Below the pieces are notes generated by a model. It saw only the letters and a program-made list of their open reading frames with translations, had not been told where the DNA came from and made no database searches. The translations under genes were made by a program, and so were the position numbers. A stretch of 64,000 nt of DNA from Nocardioides acrostichi (GTDB lineage: Bacteria > Actinomycetota > Actinomycetes > Propionibacteriales > Nocardioidaceae): the NCBI RefSeq assembly GCF_015319165.1, contig NZ_JADIVZ010000012.1, forward strand, positions 62,001 to 126,000, read 5' to 3'. How positions within the stretch are numbered: the first letter of the stretch is position 1; the number at the start of each line of letters is the position of its first letter. Shown piece after piece: positions 53,414 through 62,394 of this stretch.

Positions 53414-54828
53414 GCCCCGCCCAGGACGGCGGCGTGAGCGAGTCGGGTCTGCTGGCTCGCCACCTCGCGTTCCTCGAGGCGCTGCGGTCGGCCGGCCTGC
53501 CGGTCTCGCTCGTCGAGGGCCTGGACGCCGTGACCGCCGTGGGCGCGCTGGACTGGGCCGACCGCGACATCGTGCGTGCGGGTTACGCCGCCGCGACGGT
53601 CAAGCGGCACGCCCAGCGCACGACCTTCGACGCGCTCTTCGACCTCTACTTCCCGCCGCTGGTGGGCGACGGCGGCAGCTCGCTGACCGGCGACGAGGCC
53701 GGGACGAACGAGGCGGGAGCAGAGCGCCCCCGCGACGACGGGGCTGCCCTCCAGGCGTTCCGCGAGGAGCTGCTCGCCGCCCTGCTCGAGGGTGACGAGC
53801 GCCGCCTCGAGCTGCTGGCCCGCGAGGCGATCGCCCGTTTCGGCGCGATGCCGGGCCGGGGCCCGGGCCTCTCGTCGTGGTCGGCGTACACCGCGCTACG
53901 CCGGGTCGCGCCGCAGGAGCTGGTCGACCAGATCGTGCAGGGGCTCATCGACGCCGGCATCGACGACGAGCGCGCGGAGCGCACCGCCGCCCGGCGCATC
54001 GGCGGCTTCACCCGCGGCGTCGAGGACGACGCTCGTCGCCGCATCGGCGAGGAGAAGGGCGCCGAACACGTGGCCGCGGTCGCCACCAAGCCCACCATCG
54101 ACACCCTCGACTTCCTCTCGATGCGCCGCACCGACCTCGAGCAGATGCGCCGCGAGGTCTACCCGCTCGCCCGGCGGCTCGCGACCCGGCTCACCCGGGA
54201 GCACCACGCCCGTGGGCGCGGGCCCCTCGACTTCCGCCGCACCGTGCGAGCGTCGGTGTCGACCGGCGGCGTGCCACTCACCACCCACCACAAGCCGAAG
54301 CGACCTCACCGCAACGAGCTCGTCGTGCTGTGCGACGTCAGCGGGTCGGTGGCCAACTTCGCCCAGTTCACCCTGATGCTGGTCTTCGCCCTGCGCGAGT
54401 CGTTCCAGCGGGTGCGCGCGTTCACCTTCATCGACCACGTGCACGAGGTGACCCATCACTTCCGTCCCGGTGCCGATCTCGTCGACGTGATGACCGAGCT
54501 CGCCGCCAGCACCGCGCAGGCGGCGCTGTGGGGCCGCACCAACTACGGCCGCGCCATCGAGAAGTTCGCCGAGGAGCACCGCGACGCCCTCGGCCCCAAG
54601 ACCGCGCTGCTGGTGCTCGGCGACGCCCGGTCGAACTACTCCGACCTCGCTCTCGACACCCTGCGCGAGGTCGCCGAAGAGTGCCGGCACGCGTGGTGGC
54701 TCAACCCGGAGCACCGCCGCCACTGGGACACCGGAGACTCCGCGGCCACCCGCTACGGCGAGGTCGTGCCGATGGTCGAGTGCCGCAACCTGACCCAGCT
54801 CAGCGAGTTCGTGCACCGCCTCGTGTGA
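53410..54828 (+). CDS. VWA domain (CoxE-like) protein, MoxR partner
   Basis: A 472-residue protein. The N-terminal helical part (HLAFLEALRSAGLPVSLVEG, VKRHAQRTTFDALFDLYFPP) precedes a charged central section and a C-terminal VWA domain with the MIDAS motif LCDVSGSVANF, then TLMLVFALRESFQRVRAFTF, and LLVLGDARSNYSDLALDTLR. The CoxE-like D-x-S-x-S metal site is intact. MoxR/VWA pairs insert metals or remodel oxidoreductases in characterised systems, but no client enzyme is obvious here. Confidence 0.92.
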
Positions 54829-54843
54829 CTCCTAGCCCGGGCC

Positions 54844-56064
54844 TCACCCGCCGAGCACCTGCCACACCTGGTGCTCGACCGGACCCTGGTGCCCGAGGAA
54901 CCCCGCCGCGTGCAGGCTCGACACCTGCTCGGCGACCGACGGGTCGCCGGAGTCGTCGACCGCCGCGGCCCCGTGCGCGTACGCCTCGTAGGAGTGGTGT
55001 CCGAGCACCTGGCTGCCGAAGCCGGTGACGGGGTGCCCGCCGGTGCCGCCGGCGAACGTGACCGTCGTGTGCTGGGGCGAGTCGGCGTTCGCGGAGCCCT
55101 CGAGGTGGGGCACGACATCGCCCGCGTTCTCCAGGCTCAGCACGTGGCTCCCGGCCGGGAGGCCGCCGAGTTGCCCGACCGGTGCCCCGAACGTCACCAC
55201 GTGGCTCACGTGATAGGGCGAGCCATGGGCCAGCGCGCCGGCCGCCACCATGCCGCCCTGCGAGTGCCCCACCATGAGCACGGGCTCGCCCGGCTGCACC
55301 CCGATCTGTGCCAAGACGTCGAGCACCCCCTGGGTGTACCGGTCGGGCTGCTCGCCGACGAGGTCGAGGTTCGCGCCGAGGTCGCGGACGTCGTCGTCGG
55401 CCGTCCACGGCAGCGTGGTCATGTCGTCGGTGCCCGGCAGGTACACGATGTGGCGCACCACGCCGTCGGGCCCGGTGAACGACTGCACCTCGATGGTGCC
55501 GTTGTCGGGTGAGTCCCCGGGCGAGAGGGCGCTGAGCTGGCCGAGGTGCTCGAGCAGGTCGTAGATGCTGGACGGCGCGCGCCCCGAGGCGCCGGCCAGG
55601 AGGTCACCGCGCGGCACGACGCGCACCGGGGTGGCGGGGTAGAGACCGCCGAGCACCCCGGCGGCGGACGGGAGGAGTACCAGCGCGCCGAGCAGGCTGT
55701 GCAGCAGCAGGTGGGCGGCCTCGTCGGCTGCGCGCAGCAGCCCCACGGCTCGGCGCACGGACGTCGCTGCGCTCGGTGCGCTCTCGGCGACACGGCCCAA
55801 AGACTCGCCGGCCGAGACGAGGGCGAGCACGGCCAGGGAGTGGGTCGGCGGACACCACGTACGGCTGGCCGCGAACGCCGGTGTGGCGCGCGCCTCGCGC
55901 ACCGCGGCGGCCTGCCGCTCGGCGAGCTCGCCCAGCTGGTCGAAGGTGCCCGCCAGGGACTCCGCTCCGGCCCAGCTGGCGCTCACGCCGGCCACACCGC
56001 CCACCACGGAGACGACCGGGGCCGCGCTCGCGCGGGCGCCGCCGCCGGCGTCGGCGCGGCTCAC
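54844..56064 (-). CDS. Alpha/beta-hydrolase (esterase/lipase-like), coupled to a WXG100-like gene
   Basis: A 406-residue protein. N-terminal 170 residues are helical and Ala-rich with a hydrophobic segment (LLLHSLLGALVLLPSAAGVL), similar to the N-terminal parts of type VII-linked effectors. The C-terminal part is an alpha/beta hydrolase with nucleophile elbow VGHSQGGMVAAG, FGAPVGQLGGLPAG, an acid candidate in LENAGDVVP, and a His in GHHSYEAYAHG. GTG/ATG 56064 overlaps the upstream WXG100-like gene by 4 bp. With no signal peptide, export by ESX together with its partner is plausible. Confidence 0.8.
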   Translation of the reverse strand: MSRADAGGGARASAAPVVSVVGGVAGVSASWAGAESLAGTFDQLGELAERQAAAVREARATPAFAASRTWCPPTHSLAVLALVSAGESLGRVAESAPSAATSVRRAVGLLRAADEAAHLLLHSLLGALVLLPSAAGVLGGLYPATPVRVVPRGDLLAGASGRAPSSIYDLLEHLGQLSALSPGDSPDNGTIEVQSFTGPDGVVRHIVYLPGTDDMTTLPWTADDDVRDLGANLDLVGEQPDRYTQGVLDVLAQIGVQPGEPVLMVGHSQGGMVAAGALAHGSPYHVSHVVTFGAPVGQLGGLPAGSHVLSLENAGDVVPHLEGSANADSPQHTTVTFAGGTGGHPVTGFGSQVLGHHSYEAYAHGAAAVDDSGDPSVAEQVSSLHAAGFLGHQGPVEHQVWQVLGG

Positions 56065-56348
56065 GCGGCGGCCTCCGCGGCGGCGGCGCCCACAGCCAGC
56101 GCGTGCACCTCCAACGCCGCCGCTGCCGCGAGGTGCGCGTCGGCCGCTCCGGCCAGTTGCGCCGCGAGCCGACGCCCCTCACCCCGTGCCGCGTCGGCCG
56201 CTCGACCCTGCCACGGCACGGTGTCGACCATGTGGCGCAGCGCATGCGCCTCGTCGTCCAAGGAGGCGGCGGTGCGGCGCAGCGCCTGCGCCCACGCGTG
56301 CAGCAAGTCGGTATCGGGTGGGGGTGGGGCGGTCGTGTCGGGTCGCAT
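56061..56348 (-). CDS. WXG100-like small helical protein
   Basis: A 95-residue protein with two amphipathic helices separated by a turn containing W46-Q-G48 (TVPWQGRAAD), the WXG motif of type VII secretion substrates; helix 1 is LLHAWAQALRRTAASLDDEA and helix 2 GRRLAAQLAGAADAHLAAAA. ATG 56348. Upstream is the hydrolase in the order WXG then effector, as in many ESX effector modules. The pair is separated by 6 kb from the EccC gene at the window edge. Confidence 0.75.
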   Translation of the reverse strand: MRPDTTAPPPPDTDLLHAWAQALRRTAASLDDEAHALRHMVDTVPWQGRAADAARGEGRRLAAQLAGAADAHLAAAAALEVHALAVGAAAAEAAA

Positions 56349-56493
56349 GGTGGCCTCCGGGTGGGTTCGTACCCGGAGCGTGCGAGAGGGCGGGAGGCGT
56401 GTCAACGGCCGCGCTCCGTTCCTGTGGACGACCGCCTGCGTCGACTGCGCCGTCGGGTCAGCCGTCGGGCCAGTCGTCGGGTCAGCCGTCGGG

Positions 56494-57705
56494 TCAGCCG
56501 GTGAGCAGCGGGGCCATCCGGGCGAGCCCGGTGGCCACGTCGTCGAGGGAGCCGGCGAAGCTGAACCGCAGGAACCGGCCGCCGTCGAGGGTGTCGAAGT
56601 CGATGCCCGGGGCGGTGGCGACCCCGGTCTCGGCGAGCAGCCGGTGTGCGAGGGCCATGGTGTCGGGAGCGACGCCGGCGTCGATGACGTGACCGACGTC
56701 GGCGTAGGCGTAGAAGGCGCCGTCGGCCGGTGCCAGTCGAGTCAGGCCGAGCTCGCCGAGGCCCTCGAGCAGCAGCCGCCGATTCGCGGCGTACCGCACC
56801 ACGTGGGAGTCCAGCTCGGCATAGGTCTCGTCGTCGAACGCGGCCAGGCAGGCGCGCTGGGCGAGCACCGGCGGGCAGATCGTGAAGTTGCCGGTGAGTA
56901 CGTCGACGGCCCGGCGCAGCCTCGCCGGCACCAGCATCCAGCCGATCCGCCAGCCGGTCATCGAGAAGTACTTGCTGAACGAGGCGAACACGACCGCCTC
57001 GCGGCTGGTCTCCCAGGCCGAGCGGGCCAGCCGTGGCTCGCCGTCGAGCGGCGCGAACTCGATGCCGTGGTAGATCTCGTCGCTGATCAGCTGCACGTCG
57101 TGCTGCTCGCACCAGCGCGCCAGACCCGCGAGCTCTTGGGGCATGAGCATGGTGCCGGTCGGGTTGGCCGGGCTCGCCACCACCAGGCCTCGGATGCCTC
57201 CGGTGGCCGCATGCACCTCGTCGAGCTGCTCGAGCGTGGGCTGGAACCGGTTCTCCGGACCCGTGGGGATCTCCACCACCTCGCACCCGAGCGCCGTGAG
57301 CACGTTGCGGTAGCAGGGATAGCCGGGCCGGGCGATGGCGACCCGGTCGCCCACCTCGAAGGCCGCGAGGAACGCGAGCAGGAAGCCGCCGCTGCTGCCG
57401 GTGGTGACGACCACGTCGTCGGCGTCGACCTCGATGCCGTAGGTGCGCCGATGGTGGCCCGCGATCTGCTCGCGCAGCTCGACGATGCCGGTGGCCGGGG
57501 TGTACCCGAGCGGGTCGCCGGAACGGAGCAGTCGTACCGCCTCGGCCGCCACCGGTGCGGGAGCGCCCGTGCTCGGCTGACCCGCGACGAGGTTGACCAG
57601 GTCGCCGTGGGTGCGCTGGCGCCGTCCGGCCGCTTCGAGGATGTCCATCACGTGGAACGGCGGCACGTTCGCGCGGCTGGCCGCGAGCCAGCGGGGGTCG
57701 GTCAT
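56494..57705 (-). CDS. Pyridoxal-phosphate-dependent aminotransferase (class I/II)
   Basis: A 403-residue fold type I aminotransferase. Seen are HVMDILEAAGRRQRTHGDLV, NLVAGQPSTGAP, PLGYTPATGIVELREQIAGH, TTGSSGGFLLAFLAAFEVGD (phosphate cup), SPANPTGTMLMPQEL (Asn contacting PLP), LISDEIYHGIEF (Asp), and FSKYFSMTGWRIGWMLVP with the Schiff-base Lys in S-F-S-K. Substrate not predictable, aspartate/aromatic or alanine type; actinobacterial homologues are common. Start ATG 57705. It is downstream of the FAD dehydrogenase in the same direction (25 bp). Confidence 0.93.
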   Translation of the reverse strand: MTDPRWLAASRANVPPFHVMDILEAAGRRQRTHGDLVNLVAGQPSTGAPAPVAAEAVRLLRSGDPLGYTPATGIVELREQIAGHHRRTYGIEVDADDVVVTTGSSGGFLLAFLAAFEVGDRVAIARPGYPCYRNVLTALGCEVVEIPTGPENRFQPTLEQLDEVHAATGGIRGLVVASPANPTGTMLMPQELAGLARWCEQHDVQLISDEIYHGIEFAPLDGEPRLARSAWETSREAVVFASFSKYFSMTGWRIGWMLVPARLRRAVDVLTGNFTICPPVLAQRACLAAFDDETYAELDSHVVRYAANRRLLLEGLGELGLTRLAPADGAFYAYADVGHVIDAGVAPDTMALAHRLLAETGVATAPGIDFDTLDGGRFLRFSFAGSLDDVATGLARMAPLLTG

Positions 57706-57729
57706 GGGTCCGACGCTACAAAGGCCGGT

Positions 57730-59223
57730 TCACGAGGCGGACGCCGCCGCTCCCGCCGCTGCTCGGGCCGCGGCGTGCGAGCCGGCGCGGCGTCCGAAGA
57801 AGGAGCCCTCGCCGAGCTGGGTGCCCGAGCAATAGCTCTGACCGTCGACGGCGATGTTGGCCGCGCAGGCGCCCGCGGCGTAGAGACCGCGCACCACCGA
57901 GCCGTCGGCGCGCAGCGCCTCGCCGTCGACCGAGCAGGCCATGCCACCCAGGGTGAAGCCGGCGTACATCGCCTCACCGAGGGTCAGCGAGTACACGCCC
58001 CACGGGCCGGTGCTCTGCGGGGCCAGCCAGTCGGGGTGCTTGTGGAAGTCGGGATCCTCGCCCTGCGCCGCGTATTCGTTGTAGCGCTCGATCGTGGCGA
58101 CGAGCTTGCCCTCGGGCATGCCGAGCGCGGCCTCCATCTCCTCCAGCGTCTCGTAGCCGTCGACGAACTTCACCAGGGGCATCGTCTGCTCCTCCATGTG
58201 CTCGGAGTCGGCGATGAGGTAGGCGGCGGAGTCGCGCTGCTGCATGACGTAGTAGGAGGTGCGCGCGTGGTAGGAGTCCTCGGCGACGAACCGCTCGGCG
58301 TCCTTATTGACCACCAGGGCTTTGACGAAGGACGACGGCGGGTAGAACGGCGCGGTGATGAACGGCTCGCTCATGTGCTTGAGCTCGACCCCGACCGACT
58401 CGCCCAGGCGCAGGCCCAGCCCGTCGTCGTAGGTGGAGCCGAGGGTGAAGAGGTTCTGCGCCAGCGCCGGGGTGTACTCGGCGACCATGTCGGGGTTCAT
58501 GACGAACCCACCGGCCGCGACCACCACCGCCGGGGTGGCCACGACGCCCGTCTCGCCGAACCTCTTCCAGGCCACGCCCACGACATCGCCGTTCTCGTCG
58601 GTGACGAGGTTGGTGGCGCCGGTCTCGTAGCGCACCTCGACGCCGGCCTCCTCGCAGCGGTCGCGCAGCAGGTCCATCACCATCGAGGCGCCCTGGGTGT
58701 CGCCGGGCACCGGCACCTTGTGACCGCGCGGCGCGGGCACGGCCTGGTCGCGGTAGGGGTGCACCTTCTCGTTGCCGGTGAACATCAGCCCCTGGGTCTG
58801 TGGCTGGATCACGGCCTTGCCGGGGAAGTAGGAGCGCTCGAACTCGAACCCGAGGCTCTCGACCCACTCGAAGTGCTCGACGCTGCCCTCGCAGTAGGCC
58901 CGGATCTTGTCGTGCTCGGGGTAGCGGGAGTTGGCGACGATGTACTTGTACATCTCCTCGGCGCTGTCGTCGTGACCGGTCGCCCGCTGCACCGCGGTGC
59001 CGCCGCCGAGGTAGAAGTGGCCGCCGGCCATGCACGTGGTACCGCCGTGCACGGCCGCCCGCTCGAGCAGCAGCGTGCGGGCACCCGCCCGGGCCGCCTC
59101 CAGAGCCGCGCAGCCGCCGGCGATGCCGAAACCGACGACGACGACGTCGTAGGACTCGGCCCCGTCGAGGGCGGTGGCGGGCAGGACGTCGGGCAGCACG
59201 AGGCCGGCGGGGGTGTCGCTCAT
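57730..59223 (-). CDS. FAD-dependent dehydrogenase, ketosteroid dehydrogenase/fumarate reductase-like
   Basis: A 497-residue flavoprotein. The FAD site is YDVVVVGFGIAGGCAALEAA (G-x-G-x-x-G), LLLERAAVHGGTTCMAGGHF, with the late FAD block GLYAAGACAANIAVDGQSYC. The middle domain has YEQ-like capping residues (PFYPPSSFVKALVVNKDAER). It belongs with 3-ketosteroid and related dehydrogenases. A KstR-type operator lies 11 bp before the start ATG at 59223, which links it to steroid (cholesterol) degradation; this regulation is the main reason for favouring a steroid substrate. It is not a proven KstD, since I see no full Tyr-x-Tyr pair with certainty. Confidence 0.85.
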   Translation of the reverse strand: MSDTPAGLVLPDVLPATALDGAESYDVVVVGFGIAGGCAALEAARAGARTLLLERAAVHGGTTCMAGGHFYLGGGTAVQRATGHDDSAEEMYKYIVANSRYPEHDKIRAYCEGSVEHFEWVESLGFEFERSYFPGKAVIQPQTQGLMFTGNEKVHPYRDQAVPAPRGHKVPVPGDTQGASMVMDLLRDRCEEAGVEVRYETGATNLVTDENGDVVGVAWKRFGETGVVATPAVVVAAGGFVMNPDMVAEYTPALAQNLFTLGSTYDDGLGLRLGESVGVELKHMSEPFITAPFYPPSSFVKALVVNKDAERFVAEDSYHARTSYYVMQQRDSAAYLIADSEHMEEQTMPLVKFVDGYETLEEMEAALGMPEGKLVATIERYNEYAAQGEDPDFHKHPDWLAPQSTGPWGVYSLTLGEAMYAGFTLGGMACSVDGEALRADGSVVRGLYAAGACAANIAVDGQSYCSGTQLGEGSFFGRRAGSHAAARAAAGAAASAS

Positions 59224-59233
59224 GCTCCCAATC

Positions 59234-59247
59234 TAGAACACGTTCCA
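59234..59247. promoter_or_regulatory. KstR-type operator
   Basis: TAGAACACGTTCCA matches the KstR motif TnnAACnnGTTnnA exactly. With flanks it reads CTAGAACACGTTCCAG, a palindrome with one mismatch. It lies 11 bp upstream of the FAD dehydrogenase start. KstR is the TetR-family repressor of sterol catabolism genes in actinobacteria. Confidence 0.7.
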
Positions 59248-59321
59248 GTCTCACGAAACGTGCTCGTCTCAGGAGACCGATAGACTCACCACTCGGCTGA
59301 AAACAGCGCGCCAGGGGTGAG

Positions 59322-60863
59322 ATGACCTTCGACGTGGAACAGCTCGACCAGTTCGTGCTGGTCGGGTCTCTCGTCACGCTCCTGGCCATCCTCGCGGTGC
59401 GCGTCTCCTCGCGCGCGGGCCTGCCCTCGCTGCTGGTCTACCTGCTCATGGGCGTGGTGCTCGGCGACGCCGGGCTGGGCATCGGGTTCGAGGACGCCGA
59501 GCTCGCACACGCGCTCGGGTTCGCCGCCCTCGCGATCATCCTGGCCGAGGGCGGTCTGACCACGTCGTGGCGCGAGGCGAAGCCCTCGATGCGGCTGGGG
59601 TTGTCGTTGGCCACCGTCGGCATCGCGGTCTCGGTGAGCGTCGTGGCCGTGGGCGGCCACTATCTGCTCGGGCTGGAGTGGCAGATCGCCGTGCTGCTGG
59701 GTGCCGTGTGCTCACCCACCGACGCCGCGGCCGTGTTCTCGGTGCTGCGGGTCGTGCCCCTGCCACGACGGCTGCTGGGTGCGCTCGAGGCGGAGTCGGG
59801 TCTCAACGACGCGCCCACGGTGGTGCTCGTGACGCTCGTCTCGGCGGGCGCCGTGGGCGACCACCCCTGGTGGCTGATCGGCGGCATCATCGTGGGCGAG
59901 TTGCTCGCCGGTGTCGCGTTCGGCCTGCTGGCCGGCTTCGGCGGCGCGTGGCTGATGCGTCGCGCGGCGCTGCCGACGGCCGGCCTCTATCCACTGGCCG
60001 TGCTCTGCCTGACCTTCGTGGGGTACGGCGGCGCCGCGGCCGTGCACGGCAGCGGATTCGCCGCCGTCTACGTGGCCGCGCTGGTGCTCGGCAACTCCGA
60101 GCTGCCGCACCGCGGGGCCACCCGATCCTTCGCCGAGGGCGTCGCGTGGCTGGCCCAGATCGGGCTGTTCGTCATGCTCGGACTGCTGCTCTCACCCGGG
60201 CGCATCACCGCCTCGACCGTTGGTCTGGCCCTGGCGGCCGGTTTCCTGCTCACCGTCGTGGCCCGCCCGGTGTCGGTCGCAGTGAGCGCGATCGTGCAGC
60301 CGATGCCCTGGCGCGAGCTGACCTTCCTCTCCTGGGCCGGCCTGCGCGGCGCCGTCCCGATCGTGCTCACGACCATCCCGCTGGCGGAGGGCATCGACGG
60401 TGCCACCAAGCTCTTCGACATCGTGTTCGTGATGGTCGTGGTCTACACGATCGTCACCGGCCCGACCCTTCCGTTCGCTGCGCGCGTGCTCAAGGTGGCC
60501 CGGCGCTCCGAGCCTCGCGACATCGACGTCGAGGCCGCGCCGCTGGAGCGGGTGGCCGCCGACCTGCTCCAGGTCACCATCAGCCCCCGCTCACGCATGC
60601 ACGGCGTCGAGGTCGGCGAGCTCCGACTCCCGCAGGGCGCATCGGTGTCGCTGGTGATCCGCGGCGACGCGACGTTCGTGCCGGAGTACCGCACCGTGCT
60701 GCGGCACGGTGACCACCTGCTGCTGGTCACGCCGCGGGCGGTGCGCGAGCGCACCGAGACCAGGTTGCGTGAGGTCAGTCGCGGGGGCCGGCTGGCGCGT
60801 TGGCTCGGCCCGGACGCGACCGGGGTGCCGTCGTCCCGTTCCGGACGACGCCGCGGTCACTGA
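59322..60863 (+). CDS. CPA1-type potassium/proton antiporter
   Basis: A 513-residue protein. The N-terminal 390 residues contain about 12 TMs: VGSLVTLLAILAVRVSSRAG, VYLLMGVVLGDAGLGI, LAIILAEGGLTTSWREAKPS, and the ion-binding signature GAVCSPTDAAAVFSVL with ESGLNDAPTVVLVTL (N-D pair). The C-terminal 120 residues include a TrkA_C (RCK_C)-like domain (RSRMHGVEVGELRLPQGASV, LRHGDHLLLVTP). This combination is the KhtU/NhaP2/CvrA-like potassium/proton antiporter. Start ATG 59322 with AGGGGTGAG upstream. Confidence 0.93.
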   Translation: MTFDVEQLDQFVLVGSLVTLLAILAVRVSSRAGLPSLLVYLLMGVVLGDAGLGIGFEDAELAHALGFAALAIILAEGGLTTSWREAKPSMRLGLSLATVGIAVSVSVVAVGGHYLLGLEWQIAVLLGAVCSPTDAAAVFSVLRVVPLPRRLLGALEAESGLNDAPTVVLVTLVSAGAVGDHPWWLIGGIIVGELLAGVAFGLLAGFGGAWLMRRAALPTAGLYPLAVLCLTFVGYGGAAAVHGSGFAAVYVAALVLGNSELPHRGATRSFAEGVAWLAQIGLFVMLGLLLSPGRITASTVGLALAAGFLLTVVARPVSVAVSAIVQPMPWRELTFLSWAGLRGAVPIVLTTIPLAEGIDGATKLFDIVFVMVVVYTIVTGPTLPFAARVLKVARRSEPRDIDVEAAPLERVAADLLQVTISPRSRMHGVEVGELRLPQGASVSLVIRGDATFVPEYRTVLRHGDHLLLVTPRAVRERTETRLREVSRGGRLARWLGPDATGVPSSRSGRRRGH

Positions 60864-61408
60864 GCGCTCGGGCCCTTCGTGCTCTTCGCCACGGGCTGGC
60901 AGAGGGTGGCGCCCGTCTTCGCCGTGACCTTGGCTGTCACGTCACCCAACTGGCCGAAGGCGTCGCCGACCACGAGCACGACACCGGTGCCGCCGACATC
61001 TGCGGCGCGGTCGGTGATGGGGGCGGGGCCGGCGATCTGACGGCGCAGCAACTGCACGGCCGGATCCGACTTGTCGTCGGCCCAGATCTGGATCTTCGCG
61101 ACGTCCGCGTCGTCGGGAGCGTCGCCCACGTTGCCCTCGACGAAGCCTCGCTCGACGAGGGCGTCCATGACGTCGCCGGCCAGGCCGTTGCGGGTGCCGG
61201 CGTTGTAGACGCTGACCTGCACCATGCCGGGCCTCACGACATCGCCCTTCGCGACGTCGAGGGGGGAGCAGGCATCACTGCTGCCCGAGGAGAGGCCGGG
61301 CAGCGGGGCGGTGACCTTGGAGAGACCCCAGACCAGACCGATGACGACGAGCAGGGCCAGCACGGCCAGCGTCAGGGCCGAACGTGCCGCCGGCGAGAGG
61401 TCGTCCAC
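60857..61408 (-). CDS. LytR C-terminal domain (LytR_C) protein
   Basis: A 183-residue protein: N-terminal TM (about 11-31, LTLAVLALLVVIGLVWGLSK), linker, and LytR_C domain (VQVSVYNAGTRNGLAGDVMD, ALVERGFVEGNVGDAP, KIQIWADDKSDPAVQLLRRQ, VLVVGDAFGQLG). The domain occurs at the C-terminus of LytR-CpsA-Psr phosphotransferases, here on its own. Probably extracytoplasmic, in cell-wall assembly. GTG 61408. It ends 7 bp inside the 3' end of the antiporter gene on the opposite strand. Confidence 0.88.
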   Translation of the reverse strand: MDDLSPAARSALTLAVLALLVVIGLVWGLSKVTAPLPGLSSGSSDACSPLDVAKGDVVRPGMVQVSVYNAGTRNGLAGDVMDALVERGFVEGNVGDAPDDADVAKIQIWADDKSDPAVQLLRRQIAGPAPITDRAADVGGTGVVLVVGDAFGQLGDVTAKVTAKTGATLCQPVAKSTKGPSAQ

Positions 61409-61489
61409 GCGTCGGATTCTAAAGGAGGTACGCGTGGCCGGCCTCGCGCCGGTGGGTGGGCCCGGGGAACGTCTCCGGGGTGACCTGGG

Positions 61490-61705
61490 TCAGGCGGTCC
61501 AGCGGACGGCGTCGACGACGATGTCGGCGAGCGCGGAGACGCCGCGCAGGTCGTCGCGCTGCGACATCAGGCTCGAGATCTGGCTGCTGTGGCGCAGCCG
61601 CAGGGCACGGCGCTGGTCCTGGCGCGGGTCCAGGCTCTCTTCGGCGCGGGCGATCGTGGGGGGCACCTGGGTGAGGTGCCGGGTGGCCGGGGTGCGGTTG
61701 CTCAT
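61490..61705 (-). CDS. Small conserved hypothetical protein
   Basis: A 71-residue hydrophilic protein starting MSNRTPATRHLTQVPP, with a charged helix (DPRQDQRRALRLRHSSQISS, LMSQRDDLRGVSALADIVVD). ATG 61705 is preceded by CAGGAG at good spacing. No known domain. It is 81 bp upstream of the LytR_C gene in the same direction. Confidence 0.55.
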   Translation of the reverse strand: MSNRTPATRHLTQVPPTIARAEESLDPRQDQRRALRLRHSSQISSLMSQRDDLRGVSALADIVVDAVRWTA

Positions 61706-61914
61706 GGCTGCTCCTGGGGGCGGGAGGGGCACGGGGTGGTGACCGATGGTGGCGGCGCCGGATCAGCGCCTTGGTTTAGCGGTAACACCATCATCGGCGG
61801 GGGGTGTGGCCAGTTGATTGATGACGCGTTACGGACAGTTTTCCGATGCCCCGGGGCGCATGTGATCTAGGCGACTGCCGTGGCGCTCGTCACAGCGGGC
61901 GCTACGGTGCCGAG

Positions 61915-62394
61915 ATGGACGAACTGACTCCTGCCCTCCTCGTCGACCTCGAGGCGATCAAGCAGCTGAAGTACCGCTACCTGCGCACCCTCGACACCAA
62001 GGACTGGGACGCCTTCGAGGCGTGCTTCACCCCCGACGTCACCGCCGACTACGCCGGGCTGGACTTCGCCGACCGGGCCGCGCTCGTCGACTACATGCGC
62101 ACGAACCTCGGGGCCGGTCTCATCACCGAGCACCAGGTGCACCACCCCGAGATCACGATCGACGGCGCCCGCGCGCACGGTCGCTGGTACCTGCGCGACC
62201 GGGTGCTGGTGCCGGCGATGAACTACCTGCTCGAGGGCGCGGCCTTCTACGAGGACGACTACGTGCGCACCGACGACGGCTGGCGGGTCTCCCACACCGG
62301 CTACCGGCGCACCTACGAGCTCACGCTCGACCTCGCCGACTGGCCGTCGGCGAAGGTGGCGGACACCTGGGGCGCTTCGTCCTCCGAGGGCTGA
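61915..62394 (+). CDS. NTF2-like (SnoaL_4) protein
   Basis: A 159-residue NTF2-like cone-shaped protein: LVDLEAIKQLKYRYLRTLDT, KDWDAFEACFTPDVTADYAG at the start, HQVHHPEITIDGARAHGRWY, LRDRVLVPAMNYLLEGAAFY and YVRTDDGWRVSHTGYRRTYE. This is the SnoaL-like polyketide cyclase/dehydratase group, often acting on steroid or aromatic substrates or with unknown role. ATG 61915. Its 3' end overlaps the EccC gene by 82 bp tail to tail. Confidence 0.9.
   Translation: MDELTPALLVDLEAIKQLKYRYLRTLDTKDWDAFEACFTPDVTADYAGLDFADRAALVDYMRTNLGAGLITEHQVHHPEITIDGARAHGRWYLRDRVLVPAMNYLLEGAAFYEDDYVRTDDGWRVSHTGYRRTYELTLDLADWPSAKVADTWGASSSEG

Noticed and set aside
61434-61742. Plus-strand gene preceded by a strong AAAGGAGGT at 61420-61430
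   Set aside because: The encoded sequence is Arg/Ser/Trp-rich and antisense to a better small ORF that has its own ribosome binding site; the GGAGG may be chance.
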